This document shows, piece after piece, positions 44,201 to 52,809 of a stretch of DNA of 64,000 nt (positions within the stretch are counted from its first letter, which is position 1; every line of letters begins with the position of its first letter). The stretch is from the NCBI GenBank assembly GCA_046704785.1, contig JBJKRF010000088.1:1-64000 (forward strand), written 5' to 3'. The stretch is from JBJKRF01 sp046704785. Lineage in GTDB: Bacteria > Chloroflexota > Anaerolineae > Anaerolineales > Villigracilaceae. The notes beneath the pieces were generated by a model, which was not told where the DNA came from, did no database searches, and saw only the letters and a list, made by a program, of their open reading frames with translations. Position numbers and translations under genes: made by a program.

Positions 44201-47200
44201 GAACCCAACGGACGCTCCCATCCGGCCGGACGACGCGGTATTCGATGTCGTATTCGCCCTGTACCTGTTTCGGCGTCTCCGCAATGACGCGCGGGCGATC
44301 CTCCTCGTGGATGGTCTCCACATACGAAGCTGGGTCTTCGTATAAGCTCTCGGCGGAACGTCCCCATACTTTCTCGTAGGCCGGGCTGACGTACAAATAT
44401 TCATTTTTGCTGGGATCGGTAATCCAGAAGACTTCGTTGACGGTCTCTGCAATTTGGCGAAAACGCTCTTCTGAAGTTTGCACTTGGGCGTACAGGTAGG
44501 AGTTCTGCACGGCCGTTGCCGCCTGAACCATGATGCGTTCGACCAGGTGTATCTCGTAGTCGGTGAGTCTGCGCTGCTGATCGGCGATGTCTATGCCAAT
44601 CGTGCCGATCATCTCACTGCCCGCCATCATAGGCATGATGAGCAACTGTTTGGTGCCACGGATGGCAAGCACGTCACGAATGGCTTCTGTAAGCGGGTCT
44701 GTGTTTACGTCTGTGATGTAGAGCGGTTTGTGGGTCTCGAATACCTTTTCAGTCGATAAATTGCCTTTGATCGGAATCGAAAGGCCCAAATCGGGTGAAC
44801 CGCCGGGGGGTGCCGGAGCGTCTGCGATCAAGATCAGGCGGTTCTGCTCCTTGTCGATGGCTGTAATCCCTACGTGATCTGCCTTGAGTGTGTTTGCAAT
44901 TTCGTCTGCAACCGTCTGAAGGTTCTTGTTCAGGTCGAGTGAACCAGCCATGCTGGTGACGATGCGGTTGATCAGTGATTGTTCGTCGGCGTAGCGTTGC
45001 GTTTCAGCGAACAGGTTGGCATTTTGAATGGAGACTGCCAATTGGTTGGCAATCGTCTTGAGTAGTTCGAGGGTTTGCTCGTTGTAGGCATGGAGCCGGT
45101 AACTCTGGACGGAAAGGACGCCGACGATTGTCTTGCCAACGCTGAGTGGCACATAAATGAGCGATTTCGGAACCTTTTTGAGATTCCCAATGGTTTTGGT
45201 TCCGTTGGAAAATTTGGTGTACTCTTGCTCTGAAACCAGCTTCAACGTTGCTTCGCCCGATAAGACGACTTTGCCGACGAAGGATTTTTTATCCAACGTT
45301 TCTGGCGCTTGCTCGTAACGGACGTTGTCATCAATGACCAGCGGGTAGGAAATCGTGTTTGTCTTTTGGTCATAGAAGGCTACGAGAATGGCATCTGTTT
45401 CGACAGCCTTGCTGATGTGTTGATAAGCGGCATCCAATACCTGGCTCAGGTTAAGCTGTTGCGTGGTTGCGCGCGCGATCTCGTTCAGTGTGGATAGCTC
45501 TGCAGCGCGTTTTTGAGTCTGCTCGAAGAGCTTTGTGTTTTGGATCGAAGTCGCTGCCTGGTTTGCAACGGCCAGTAACAGATCGAGATGCCGGGCTGTG
45601 TACAGGTTCGCCGTTTCGACGCTTTGTACTGCGATGATCCCCAGCACGCGCCCACCAATCGAGAGTGGAACGCCCAACCAGCATTGCAGCAAACCTCTAT
45701 CGTCGGGCAGGGTCTGTACCGAGAGCTTGAGTTCCTTCATGCGCTCTGTGACACGATTAGGCAGGAAGAGTGCTTTATTGTTGCGGATGACGTAAGCAGA
45801 AAGACCATTGCCGAGGGGTTGCGGTAACGCCTGATGACGTTTCTTGTCCTTTACGTAGACGGGGAATTCCAGTGTTTCCTGTTCCTGGTCGTATAAAGCC
45901 AGATAGAAAACCGGGGTCTCCATTAAGTTACTTGTGTAATGATAGACTGCCTCACATATTTGATCAATGTCCAACAGGCGAGCCAACTCACTACCCAACT
46001 CGTTCAGAATACCGAGTTCGGTATTCCTGCGCTGCGAGTCTTGAAATAGGCGTGAGTTTTGGATGGCAATCGAGACCTGCGCAATAATCGTTTCTGTGAG
46101 TCGAAGCTCGTCAGATGTAAGCGTACGTCCTGGCTCGTTGATGTGGAGCCCGATCAGTCCAATCACCTCATCTTGTGCCAGAATTGGTAGTATGGTCAGC
46201 ATTTGGGTTTTCTGGATGTTGACGATCCGCTTTAATGCGTTTGGCAGCGATCTGGCTGAAAAGTCGCTGACAACAACAGTTCGATGGAACTCGATCACAT
46301 CGCGGAGCAGTGGAGCGTCTTCGGGAAGTTCCTGGTCGATCATCGTCACGCCGCCCTTCGCGGAGCCCACTTCCCCGACGATGCGTAACGCACCCACAGG
46401 GTCGAAGAGCGCAACGAATGCTTCCGGCAAATTCAGGGCCGTTGCCAGACGTCGAAGGACCGACGAAAGAGTCTGCTGCAGGTCTAACGTGGAGGCTGCT
46501 TCGCTCACCACGGTGTTAACTAACGACATTTCTTCTGCCGAGCGTTGTGTTTCGCGGAAGAGCAGTGCGTTCTGAACAGCTGCGCCAATTTGGGCAGCCA
46601 GGGTAGTCATAATTGCCAGGTCGGATGGCAAGAAGCTGTTTAACCGATTGGAATGTACGTTTAGAACGCCCAGAACCTCTTCACCGGAGAGAACCGGGAT
46701 AGCCATTTCCGCTTTGACATCTGGCAGCGTGGGGTTGGGAAGCCAGTTTGGGTCGGCGGAGACGTCGTTGTCGACAACGGTCTGATGGGAGCGCGCCGCA
46801 CGGGCGACGATGGAAACGGGTTGGTCAACGTCGATACTGTGAGTGTGGTCGGGGGGCGCTTTGACCTGATCCCATCCGCAAGCCCGGGCGCTCAAGGTAT
46901 GTCCATCAGCATCCAGGAGGAAGATATGCGCATGGTACAGATCAAATTTTTCCCGCGTTAGTTGCACAACGGTCTTGAGCAATATATCCAGATTGAGGAT
47001 TGTGGAGATGCGCGATGAGATTTCTGCAACCGATTCGAGTTGCTCTGCCGATTTGCGCGTCTGCTCGAACAGGTACGCGTTTTGCAGGGCCAGGGTTAAC
47101 TGGTCGGTTACCTGTGTGACGAGGTTTTGGTCATCTTCATTCCAGTGACGGTGATCACCCTCGGCGAGTTCGATCACATTCCAGTTTTCACCAGCCCGAA

Positions 47201-47426
47201 AAGGAACGCTTAAAGTGGAAGGCGACTCTTTATTCCCTTGCGTGATTATCAGGGATGGATCGGTGAGCGCCGGTCGCTTTCCCTTTTTAGAGTCGGCTGT
47301 TCGCTTGGGTGTGCCTTTGCGTGCGGACGATTTCCGTGCGCCAGCGGGGGCGTCGGCCTGATCTGTTTCTTTGATCTCGTCGAATAGTTTATTGAGCCGG
47401 TTGCGAATCTTTTTGTTGCTGGACAT
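41289..47426 (-). CDS. Giant hybrid histidine kinase with GAF/PAS array and two receivers
   Basis: 2045 residues, soluble. Layout: a basic N-terminus (MSSNKKIRNRLNKLFDEIKE) and Lys/Arg/Ser-rich linker to ~60; a short GAF lacking its first helix (~65-115); five full GAF domains (~130-290, 300-470, 480-645, 650-800, 810-975); three PAS domains (~985, 1110 and 1235, the first and third with PAC-type ends); a further GAF (~1365-1540); HisKA with MSHELRTPLNS (His1566); HATPase (NLIANAAKFTEEG, DSGPGI, GTGLGLSI); receiver 1 (1799-1917, Asp1849) and receiver 2 (1918-2045, Asp1970). The start overlaps the ParA gene by 38 bases. It is the only kinase in the 22-kb receptor cluster. Confidence 0.93.
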   Translation of the reverse strand: MSSNKKIRNRLNKLFDEIKETDQADAPAGARKSSARKGTPKRTADSKKGKRPALTDPSLIITQGNKESPSTLSVPFRAGENWNVIELAEGDHRHWNEDDQNLVTQVTDQLTLALQNAYLFEQTRKSAEQLESVAEISSRISTILNLDILLKTVVQLTREKFDLYHAHIFLLDADGHTLSARACGWDQVKAPPDHTHSIDVDQPVSIVARAARSHQTVVDNDVSADPNWLPNPTLPDVKAEMAIPVLSGEEVLGVLNVHSNRLNSFLPSDLAIMTTLAAQIGAAVQNALLFRETQRSAEEMSLVNTVVSEAASTLDLQQTLSSVLRRLATALNLPEAFVALFDPVGALRIVGEVGSAKGGVTMIDQELPEDAPLLRDVIEFHRTVVVSDFSARSLPNALKRIVNIQKTQMLTILPILAQDEVIGLIGLHINEPGRTLTSDELRLTETIIAQVSIAIQNSRLFQDSQRRNTELGILNELGSELARLLDIDQICEAVYHYTSNLMETPVFYLALYDQEQETLEFPVYVKDKKRHQALPQPLGNGLSAYVIRNNKALFLPNRVTERMKELKLSVQTLPDDRGLLQCWLGVPLSIGGRVLGIIAVQSVETANLYTARHLDLLLAVANQAATSIQNTKLFEQTQKRAAELSTLNEIARATTQQLNLSQVLDAAYQHISKAVETDAILVAFYDQKTNTISYPLVIDDNVRYEQAPETLDKKSFVGKVVLSGEATLKLVSEQEYTKFSNGTKTIGNLKKVPKSLIYVPLSVGKTIVGVLSVQSYRLHAYNEQTLELLKTIANQLAVSIQNANLFAETQRYADEQSLINRIVTSMAGSLDLNKNLQTVADEIANTLKADHVGITAIDKEQNRLILIADAPAPPGGSPDLGLSIPIKGNLSTEKVFETHKPLYITDVNTDPLTEAIRDVLAIRGTKQLLIMPMMAGSEMIGTIGIDIADQQRRLTDYEIHLVERIMVQAATAVQNSYLYAQVQTSEERFRQIAETVNEVFWITDPSKNEYLYVSPAYEKVWGRSAESLYEDPASYVETIHEEDRPRVIAETPKQVQGEYDIEYRVVRPDGSVRWVRDRAFPVQNEAGDVFRVTGIAEDITERKLAEQVLMETEERLRLIVATVPVPILISSEKEGTVLFANEQLGQTFGLPLDELIGSQTPDFYVHQSDRKPLLEKLKKEGILRDYELEVKKVDGTPMWMLFSMQPLTFAGQSALLSAFYDVTERKQAEEALRTSETQLSEALDIAKLANWEYNIEKDLFTFNDHFYSIFHTTAEEQGGYEMSLADYSERLVYPDDLPIFGAAVEKALASEEHHYSAQLEHRILFTDGGIGHILVNIHVERDEKGKITRYYGADQDITERKLVEEALQRNEAALRRQNEYLATATEVGRLITSTLDLPTLFDRTVNLIQQRFGYYHVAIFTTEESGFNAILREATGEAGREMKDRQHSLTVGSKSVVGYVTGNARTLVVNNTAIDPIHRPNPSLPETRAEAGIPLKIGSRIIGALDIQATEVNAFHEEDIAVLETLADQIAVAIDNGRSYDLAQKAVAEMRELDRLKSQFLANMSHELRTPLNSIIGFSRVIIKGIDGPVTEQQNQDLSAIYNSGQHLLGLINDILDLSKIDAGKMELALEELNIADTIQSVMSTAVGLVKDKPVRLKQELDPNLPAVRADPMRIRQVLLNLIANAAKFTEEGTISVVAEKHTDSSGQQEVLISVTDSGPGISEEDQKKLFQPFSQVDSSPTRKTGGTGLGLSISHRLVEMHGGQIGVHSSAGKGSTFYFTIPFFDQPPAHELVEPGQKVILCIDDDPQVISLYERYLKPQGFKVLPVTNPASAKDAAQRIKPYAITLDIMMPDIDGWTVLEGIKADPDTRDIPIIICSIVEDEEKGFSLGAADYLVKPILEDDLIDALNRLNADGSIKDVLIIDDSPDDLRLIEKIISERSSYHPIIAEGGRAGWDKLTSEKPNAVILDLFMPDVDGFTILEHLRASPELRDLPVVVVSGADLTPEQKEQLDSFGQRLLQKSKLNEEELFATLEKALKRLESKQ

Positions 47427-48180
47427 ATTCTATTAGCTCCTGTGCCAATACTCGATATTGTTGTGCGCCACGACTATTGGGACGATATTGCGTAATTGGG
47501 ACACCGATAATAGGGCTTTCCCGCAGACGCGTATCAATTTCAATTACAGTTTCGAACAGGCCTTTACCAAAGGTCTGGTGGAGTTGCTCGCGAATCGTTC
47601 TGTGGGCGCGGTTACGCTGATCGAGCAGCGTAATCAGAATGCGATAAGAAAGATTCGGGTTGGTTTCTAATCGGGTTTTGCGGATGACTGTCATCATGTC
47701 GCGTAGAGCGTATGCTGAGAAGTATTCTGCCTGTGTTGGCACAATCAGCAGGTCGGCGGCGGCCAACGCATTGGTGATGACCGCGCCCATGGATGGCGGG
47801 CAATCCAGCAAAATGTAATCGTGTTCTACCAGGTTGGCCTGCACGAAGGCATCGTGCAGAACGTATTGATGGCGGGTGTGCATCGGCAGGTTTTGCTCCA
47901 CATCCGCCATGCGCGGGCTGCACGGGACGATATCCATATACTTGGTTGTTGTGCTGAGAATGGCATCTCGTAGCGGAAGACCATCCAACATCACCTCGCT
48001 GCTGGTATGTAATAAATCGCCATTTTCGATTCCATTGGCCAGCGTCAGGTTTCCTTGCGGGTCGAGATCAACCAACAGCGTCCGCTTCCCGCTTTCAGCG
48101 AGCGCGGCTCCCAACGAGAAGGTTGTGGTCGTCTTGGCCACACCGCCTTTTTCATTTGAAATTGCGATGATGTAAGACAT
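47389..48180 (-). CDS. ParA-family ATPase
   Basis: 263 residues. Deviant Walker A KGGVAKTTTTFSLG near residue 12, LLVDLDPQGN (A-prime), HDYILLDCPPSMG (Walker B) and the DQRNRAHR region place it with chromosomal/orphan ParA and MinD-like ATPases that self-organise on nucleoid or membrane. There is no ParB gene beside it, and its 3' end overlaps by 38 bases the start of the giant kinase gene, so expression is coupled. In other bacteria, orphan ParA proteins position chemoreceptor arrays and other large complexes; that is the likely role here. The N-terminus lacks a DNA-binding helix-turn-helix, unlike plasmid type Ia ParA. Confidence 0.9.
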   Translation of the reverse strand: MSYIIAISNEKGGVAKTTTTFSLGAALAESGKRTLLVDLDPQGNLTLANGIENGDLLHTSSEVMLDGLPLRDAILSTTTKYMDIVPCSPRMADVEQNLPMHTRHQYVLHDAFVQANLVEHDYILLDCPPSMGAVITNALAAADLLIVPTQAEYFSAYALRDMMTVIRKTRLETNPNLSYRILITLLDQRNRAHRTIREQLHQTFGKGLFETVIEIDTRLRESPIIGVPITQYRPNSRGAQQYRVLAQELIEYVQQQKDSQPAQ

Positions 48181-48200
48181 ATTCCACTCTTACTTTTCTT

Positions 48201-48240
48201 GGTTCTCTGAGAATTAATTGGTGAAATGAAGCAGGTTTGT
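48201..48240 (+). repeat. Dispersed intergenic repeat, copy E
   Basis: GGTTCTCTGAGAATTAATTG, then GAAATGAAGCAGGTTTGTG; the most diverged copy, lying in the 73-bp gap between the ParA start and the preceding receptor gene. Confidence 0.45.
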
Positions 48241-48253
48241 GTTGGTCACGCAT

Positions 48254-50005
48254 CTACTCTTCAACCTCACCCAATCCCGAAAAGCCCTTTTCTTCTTCCT
48301 CATTGTCATTCGATAAATAGGGCAAAATGCGTGCCGTTTTGACTTTCAATGCCTGCTTGATTTCGGTCAACGCAATTTGCATCATTTCGTTTGGATCGTT
48401 GGTGCTGCGAATTCTCGAGGTGATTTCCGACACCTTGCGTTCTCGTTCTGCGCGACGGGTTGTTTCGTCGAACAAGCGCGCATTTTCGATGGCGACGGCC
48501 AGACGGCTGGCAACTGCTTCGGCGATCTCGACTCCATCCTGACCCGGGTCGGTATCACTCGTGCTCTCGACGTTCAACACGCCGATGGTTTCTCCACGGA
48601 TCTTGATGGGAATTACCACTTTTGGCCGCTCTCCATTGACCACCCGCGTTTGCCCGGTTGTAACCGCTTCCAGGATTTCGGGAGCGCTGACAGGCGTATC
48701 GAGAGAATGAACGCCGGTGACCGAGTACTGATAGCCATACAGCAGCCCGTGCTGAGCCACATCGCTCCATTCCTGGCGCAAATATTGACGGTAGGCCGTC
48801 TCCGCCTCGTTCAAAGAGCGTTGGGCATCTTGGAAAAAGCGCGCGTTTTGGATCGCAATACTAACCTGGTCCCCTACAATGCCCAGCAGTCTCAGGTCTT
48901 CTTCACTGAATGCCGAAGGTTGTCGACTTTGTGCGTCCAGCACACCAATGATGTCGTCTCCAATGCGCAGCGGAATTGCCATTTCCGAATGGGTTTCTGG
49001 CAGGTCAGGATTGTTGAAATAGACAGCGTCGTTGCCTGTGTCCAGGGCAATGCGAGGTGCGTTATGCTCTGCGACGAAACCGACGATACCTACTTCGCCG
49101 ACCTTCAGCTTGTGCCGGCGCTCGAGCATTTTCTGCCCCCCCATGCTGTTGGCAGCCACCAGCACTGCATATCGATGCTGTTCATCCAGCAAGAAGATTC
49201 CAACATGATAAAAGCCAAATTGTTCGCTGATGACGCTGGTAACACGGGGAAGCAGCGTATCGATATTTTGGATGGATGTGATTGCCCGTCCCACCAGTGC
49301 CACGGCCTGTAGTTTTTCTGCCCGGCGCTGGGACGCATTGGAGATTTCTTCCAATTTTGCAGATCGCTCCTGAATTTCAGCGGTGCGTTCCGAAACCCGT
49401 TTCTCCAACTCTTCTTTAAGCGACAACAACTCCTGATTGACCTCAATTTGGGCTTGTTCGTTCTGACGTGCGGTCTCTGCCACCCTTTTCAGACGACGAA
49501 GCACGAGCCACTGTACCAACCCGGTTGCTAGAACAAGCAGACCTGCCAATATGACATCGTTTAGGTCGATTAAATTGCTATACGGGCTGGCCGCAATGCC
49601 CTTGTTAACTTCTATATAGCCGATGAGCAGTACGGTAACTGTACTCAAGCTACCGAAGATCAAGGTGCCGTATTCACCTATCAGTAGGCTGGCGACCACA
49701 ACAACGCCGATTGCCCCCCAGGCAGCCATATCGCGCAGGCCACCCTGGAAGAGCAAATACGTGATCATTCCATAGAGAAGTACCGGCACCACCACTTTGC
49801 CAACCGTCAAATTGCTTCGCACGGCAAGGATCAGCGCCACGAGTAAAATAGCCGTTATGCTGTATAGCAGTGGCGCCTGGTTTGGAGAGGCAAGCCCCAA
49901 CAAAGGCACCAGGAAGAGCGTTACCATCGTAATTGCCAGAATGGTAATGACCATCCGGCGCTCCTGGCGATCTACTTTACGGGGAGAAAAAATCTTTTCA
50001 ATCAT
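48254..50005 (-). CDS. Membrane GAF receptor without kinase domain (receptor 6)
   Basis: 583 residues. Six predicted membrane helices (~20-175) with little extracellular sequence, then a coiled coil (~175-230), a GAF domain (~240-395, with FNNPDLPETHSEMAIPL), a shortened GAF lacking its first helix (~430-535, VVIPIKIRGETIGVLNVES) and a C-terminal stub (~540-583) equal to the first helix and strand of another GAF (SEITSRIRSTNDPNEMM). No HisKA, HATPase, GGDEF, MCP or PP2C domain is present. It is the last of six tandem paralogues, 10 nt after receptor 5. It must signal through protein contact. Confidence 0.9.
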   Translation of the reverse strand: MIEKIFSPRKVDRQERRMVITILAITMVTLFLVPLLGLASPNQAPLLYSITAILLVALILAVRSNLTVGKVVVPVLLYGMITYLLFQGGLRDMAAWGAIGVVVVASLLIGEYGTLIFGSLSTVTVLLIGYIEVNKGIAASPYSNLIDLNDVILAGLLVLATGLVQWLVLRRLKRVAETARQNEQAQIEVNQELLSLKEELEKRVSERTAEIQERSAKLEEISNASQRRAEKLQAVALVGRAITSIQNIDTLLPRVTSVISEQFGFYHVGIFLLDEQHRYAVLVAANSMGGQKMLERRHKLKVGEVGIVGFVAEHNAPRIALDTGNDAVYFNNPDLPETHSEMAIPLRIGDDIIGVLDAQSRQPSAFSEEDLRLLGIVGDQVSIAIQNARFFQDAQRSLNEAETAYRQYLRQEWSDVAQHGLLYGYQYSVTGVHSLDTPVSAPEILEAVTTGQTRVVNGERPKVVIPIKIRGETIGVLNVESTSDTDPGQDGVEIAEAVASRLAVAIENARLFDETTRRAERERKVSEITSRIRSTNDPNEMMQIALTEIKQALKVKTARILPYLSNDNEEEEKGFSGLGEVEE

Positions 50006-50015
50006 TGTTTCTCCG

Positions 50016-52808
50016 TTACTTCTTGCCCTGTTTGAGGTCTTTCTGACTCTGGAACTGGATTAAGATTTCAGAACCGGGCAGGGCGCGCCCTAATTCCTCG
50101 ACGGCTGTCTGCATGATATTTTCCATGCTGACCGAAGCACCGATCTTGGTCGAAATGTCGCTGATCACACGTTCCTTAGCCGCCTGGCGCTCTGCATCAC
50201 TGTACAGACGGGCATTTTCAAGAGCGAAAGACAGACGATCCACAATCGCCTGGAACATGCGGATCTCTTCATCTCCCCAAGGATAATCTCGCTCTCGTTG
50301 TTGGATGTTGAGCGTTCCAAGCGTCTCACCACGAATCGTGATGGGAATTTGGAGCACATTATTCTCTGCCACATCCGGCGAGAGCATTTTCGTTTGGCTT
50401 TTGCCGTCCAGTTTGGCAACGGCTTGCGAGCTTGCGTGCAACTCTTCGATAATTCCATTTATATAGCGATAACCGGATATGTCCTGTCGGGCAAATTCCT
50501 TCCAACTGGATTCCACCGTACTGCGATAGAGCAATTGAGACTCTGCCAGCGATGTGCGTGCATCGGTATATAAACGGGCGTTCTGCACAGCGACCGCGAC
50601 TTGCTCTGCAAGCAGCCCCAATACTTCGACGTCCTCATCTGCGAACGCACCCGTTTCGATGCTCTGGACATCCAACGCCCCGATTATTTTGTCATTGATC
50701 TTCAAGGGGAGTGCCAGTTCCGAGCGCGTTTCCGGCAAATCCGGATTGTTGAAAAAGACCGCGTCCTCGCCTACGTTCATCGCCACACGCGGACGGCCCG
50801 ATCCGGTAACATAGCCCACAATGCCAACCTGACCTACTTTCAGGCGGTGGCCCTTTTTAAGCATACGACGTCCGCCTTCGCTGTTTGCAGCGCGCAGGAT
50901 GGCGTTCTCGCCGCTTGGGTCCAACAGGAAAATGCCTACATGGTAATACTTGAAGGTTTGACTGATCAGCAAAGTAATTTCAGAAAGTAGTTGGTTGATG
51001 TCCTTAAGTGAAGTGATCGACCGCGAAATCTCCGAGATCGAGCGCAATTGGTTGAGGCGTTTGGCGATGGTCTCGTTGGCCAGACTCAACTCAGAGGTGC
51101 GCTCCTCAACACGCCTTTCCAGGTTTGCCAGTACCGACCGCAACTCCGAGGTCGTCTGGTCGATGGCACTGCTGAGATCGCCAATCTCGTCCCGTCGTTG
51201 AATCGCGGTAATGATATCGAGATCGCCTGCCCCAATTTGCCTTGCTGCTTTCACCAATTGATCGAGGGGCGACGTAATCATTGAAGATGTTAAAGTTGCG
51301 GTTGCCAACGCGGTCAATGCGATGATGATTGCCATTAAGATTGAGACGAAAATATCACCCTGAAATGGCGCCAGGACGACTTCTTCCGGCTGAGTCACGA
51401 TCAATGTCCACGGTTGGGTCTCCAGAGAACTGGCCACTGCCAAGTTGCTCTCTCCGTTCAACGAGACCAGTGTTGGCGTCGATGATTGCAGGCTTGCCAA
51501 TTTCATTCCCAGGTCTTCCAGGCTGGGCAGCGGGGAATTGACCGTGTCGGGTGTCAGTTTTTCCTGCGATACCAGCGATGCAAATGCTTTGTTGGCTACC
51601 GGCGCGATTAACGTATAACGTTCTGTTGAAGCGCTTGTATCGGCAAGCACAACGCCATCTTGGCTGATCAGGAAGGTAGTATAGCCATTCCCCAACAGCG
51701 TTCTTGTCTCAGAGATGACGCTGCTTTGGAATAAATCTGCGTTGAGTTCTGCAAAGACAGTTCCTAACTTTTGCCCCGACGGCCCGTAGGAAGGTGCAAT
51801 GATGTAAAAGACGAAGTTATTCCGTGAGGCGTCGTACAGCACATCAGAGACAAAGGGAGAGCCACTATCCAAAACCTGACTTGCACTGGTGCGTATTTCC
51901 TGACTGATAACGGGATTTTCTCCAATGGCAACGTTCCCGTTTTGGTCCAAGACTTCGGATGAAATCAGGAACTGGTTTTGCCCAACAAGCTCTCGCAGGG
52001 TCTGGGACGCCAGGTATTGTGTCTGTGAGCTTTTATCACCAGCCAAAAATGTTGTAATTACCGGTGAGCCAGCCGCCAGAACCACTTGCTGTTTGAGAGA
52101 GTCGATATCCTGATCTAATTCGTTTTGGATATGGTGCCCTCCGACTGCAAGCGCGCGGTAGCTGGCATCTTGCAGGTTTGATCCGGTGTTCAGAAACTGC
52201 AAGGAAGAAATTATGATGATTGGGGTCAAAGCAATGATGATAAAGGCGACGGCCATCTGGGTGCGGATGGAGCTAAATTCAAAGCGCCTCATCAGGTTGA
52301 TTGCCAGAATCATGATGGTGATGCCGCCAACGGCAATCAACGTATCCTGGAGCCAAAGAGGAGCGGGCAAGCGACTTGTGTCGTTTAACAGCGATTGATT
52401 GACCAGATAGATGCCAATACTGCTGGCGACCCCCGCTAAAGAGACCAGGATACCCTGGCCCGTGGGAAGTGCCTGCCATGCGATTAAAATAACAATGCAG
52501 GGTAGAACGATTATCAGGATCTGTGCGAGATTGGCAACCAAGAAGATTGAGAAAAAGGAGACAATTAATGGGACAAACGCAGCAATCCATGTTGCCAGGT
52601 AAGTGCCCCCACGACGATTCAGCACGAACGCGATCAAATAGCTGATACCCAGTGCTGCAGCCAGCCCGGCAAGTTGTAGAAAATGAGGAGCGTTGGTTAA
52701 CGAGGAAGCGGTGGCGCAGACCAGGGCAACCAGAAACGCGCCAATCGCGCCGACGAGACTGATGGATCCAATACTTCGCATTTGGGCCTTGTATTGATCG
52801 AACTGCAT
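50016..52808 (-). CDS. Membrane receptor: Cache-like sensor, HAMP, GAF (receptor 5)
   Basis: 930 residues. N-terminal helices (~15-170, six) and a further helix (~185) precede a double-Cache-like extracellular domain (~215-465), a membrane helix (~480-500), HAMP (~500-555, ending QTTSELRSVLANLE), coiled coil, GAF (~600-755; FNNPDLPETRSELALPL), shortened GAF (~795-875) and the same GAF-start stub at the C-terminus (SDISTKIGASVSMENIM). The stub and the lack of an enzymatic output module link it with its neighbours. It begins 1 nt after the stop of receptor 4. Confidence 0.9.
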   Translation of the reverse strand: MQFDQYKAQMRSIGSISLVGAIGAFLVALVCATASSLTNAPHFLQLAGLAAALGISYLIAFVLNRRGGTYLATWIAAFVPLIVSFFSIFLVANLAQILIIVLPCIVILIAWQALPTGQGILVSLAGVASSIGIYLVNQSLLNDTSRLPAPLWLQDTLIAVGGITIMILAINLMRRFEFSSIRTQMAVAFIIIALTPIIIISSLQFLNTGSNLQDASYRALAVGGHHIQNELDQDIDSLKQQVVLAAGSPVITTFLAGDKSSQTQYLASQTLRELVGQNQFLISSEVLDQNGNVAIGENPVISQEIRTSASQVLDSGSPFVSDVLYDASRNNFVFYIIAPSYGPSGQKLGTVFAELNADLFQSSVISETRTLLGNGYTTFLISQDGVVLADTSASTERYTLIAPVANKAFASLVSQEKLTPDTVNSPLPSLEDLGMKLASLQSSTPTLVSLNGESNLAVASSLETQPWTLIVTQPEEVVLAPFQGDIFVSILMAIIIALTALATATLTSSMITSPLDQLVKAARQIGAGDLDIITAIQRRDEIGDLSSAIDQTTSELRSVLANLERRVEERTSELSLANETIAKRLNQLRSISEISRSITSLKDINQLLSEITLLISQTFKYYHVGIFLLDPSGENAILRAANSEGGRRMLKKGHRLKVGQVGIVGYVTGSGRPRVAMNVGEDAVFFNNPDLPETRSELALPLKINDKIIGALDVQSIETGAFADEDVEVLGLLAEQVAVAVQNARLYTDARTSLAESQLLYRSTVESSWKEFARQDISGYRYINGIIEELHASSQAVAKLDGKSQTKMLSPDVAENNVLQIPITIRGETLGTLNIQQRERDYPWGDEEIRMFQAIVDRLSFALENARLYSDAERQAAKERVISDISTKIGASVSMENIMQTAVEELGRALPGSEILIQFQSQKDLKQGKK

Positions 52809-52809
52809 G

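Noticed and set aside
41289..47426. Frameshift or fusion of several kinase genes
   Set aside because: The frame is continuous for 2045 codons with well-ordered domains and no internal duplication break; it is treated as one real protein.
47389..47426. Overlap of ParA and kinase as an assembly error
   Set aside because: Both frames keep complete conserved termini, so a true 38-base overlap is more likely.
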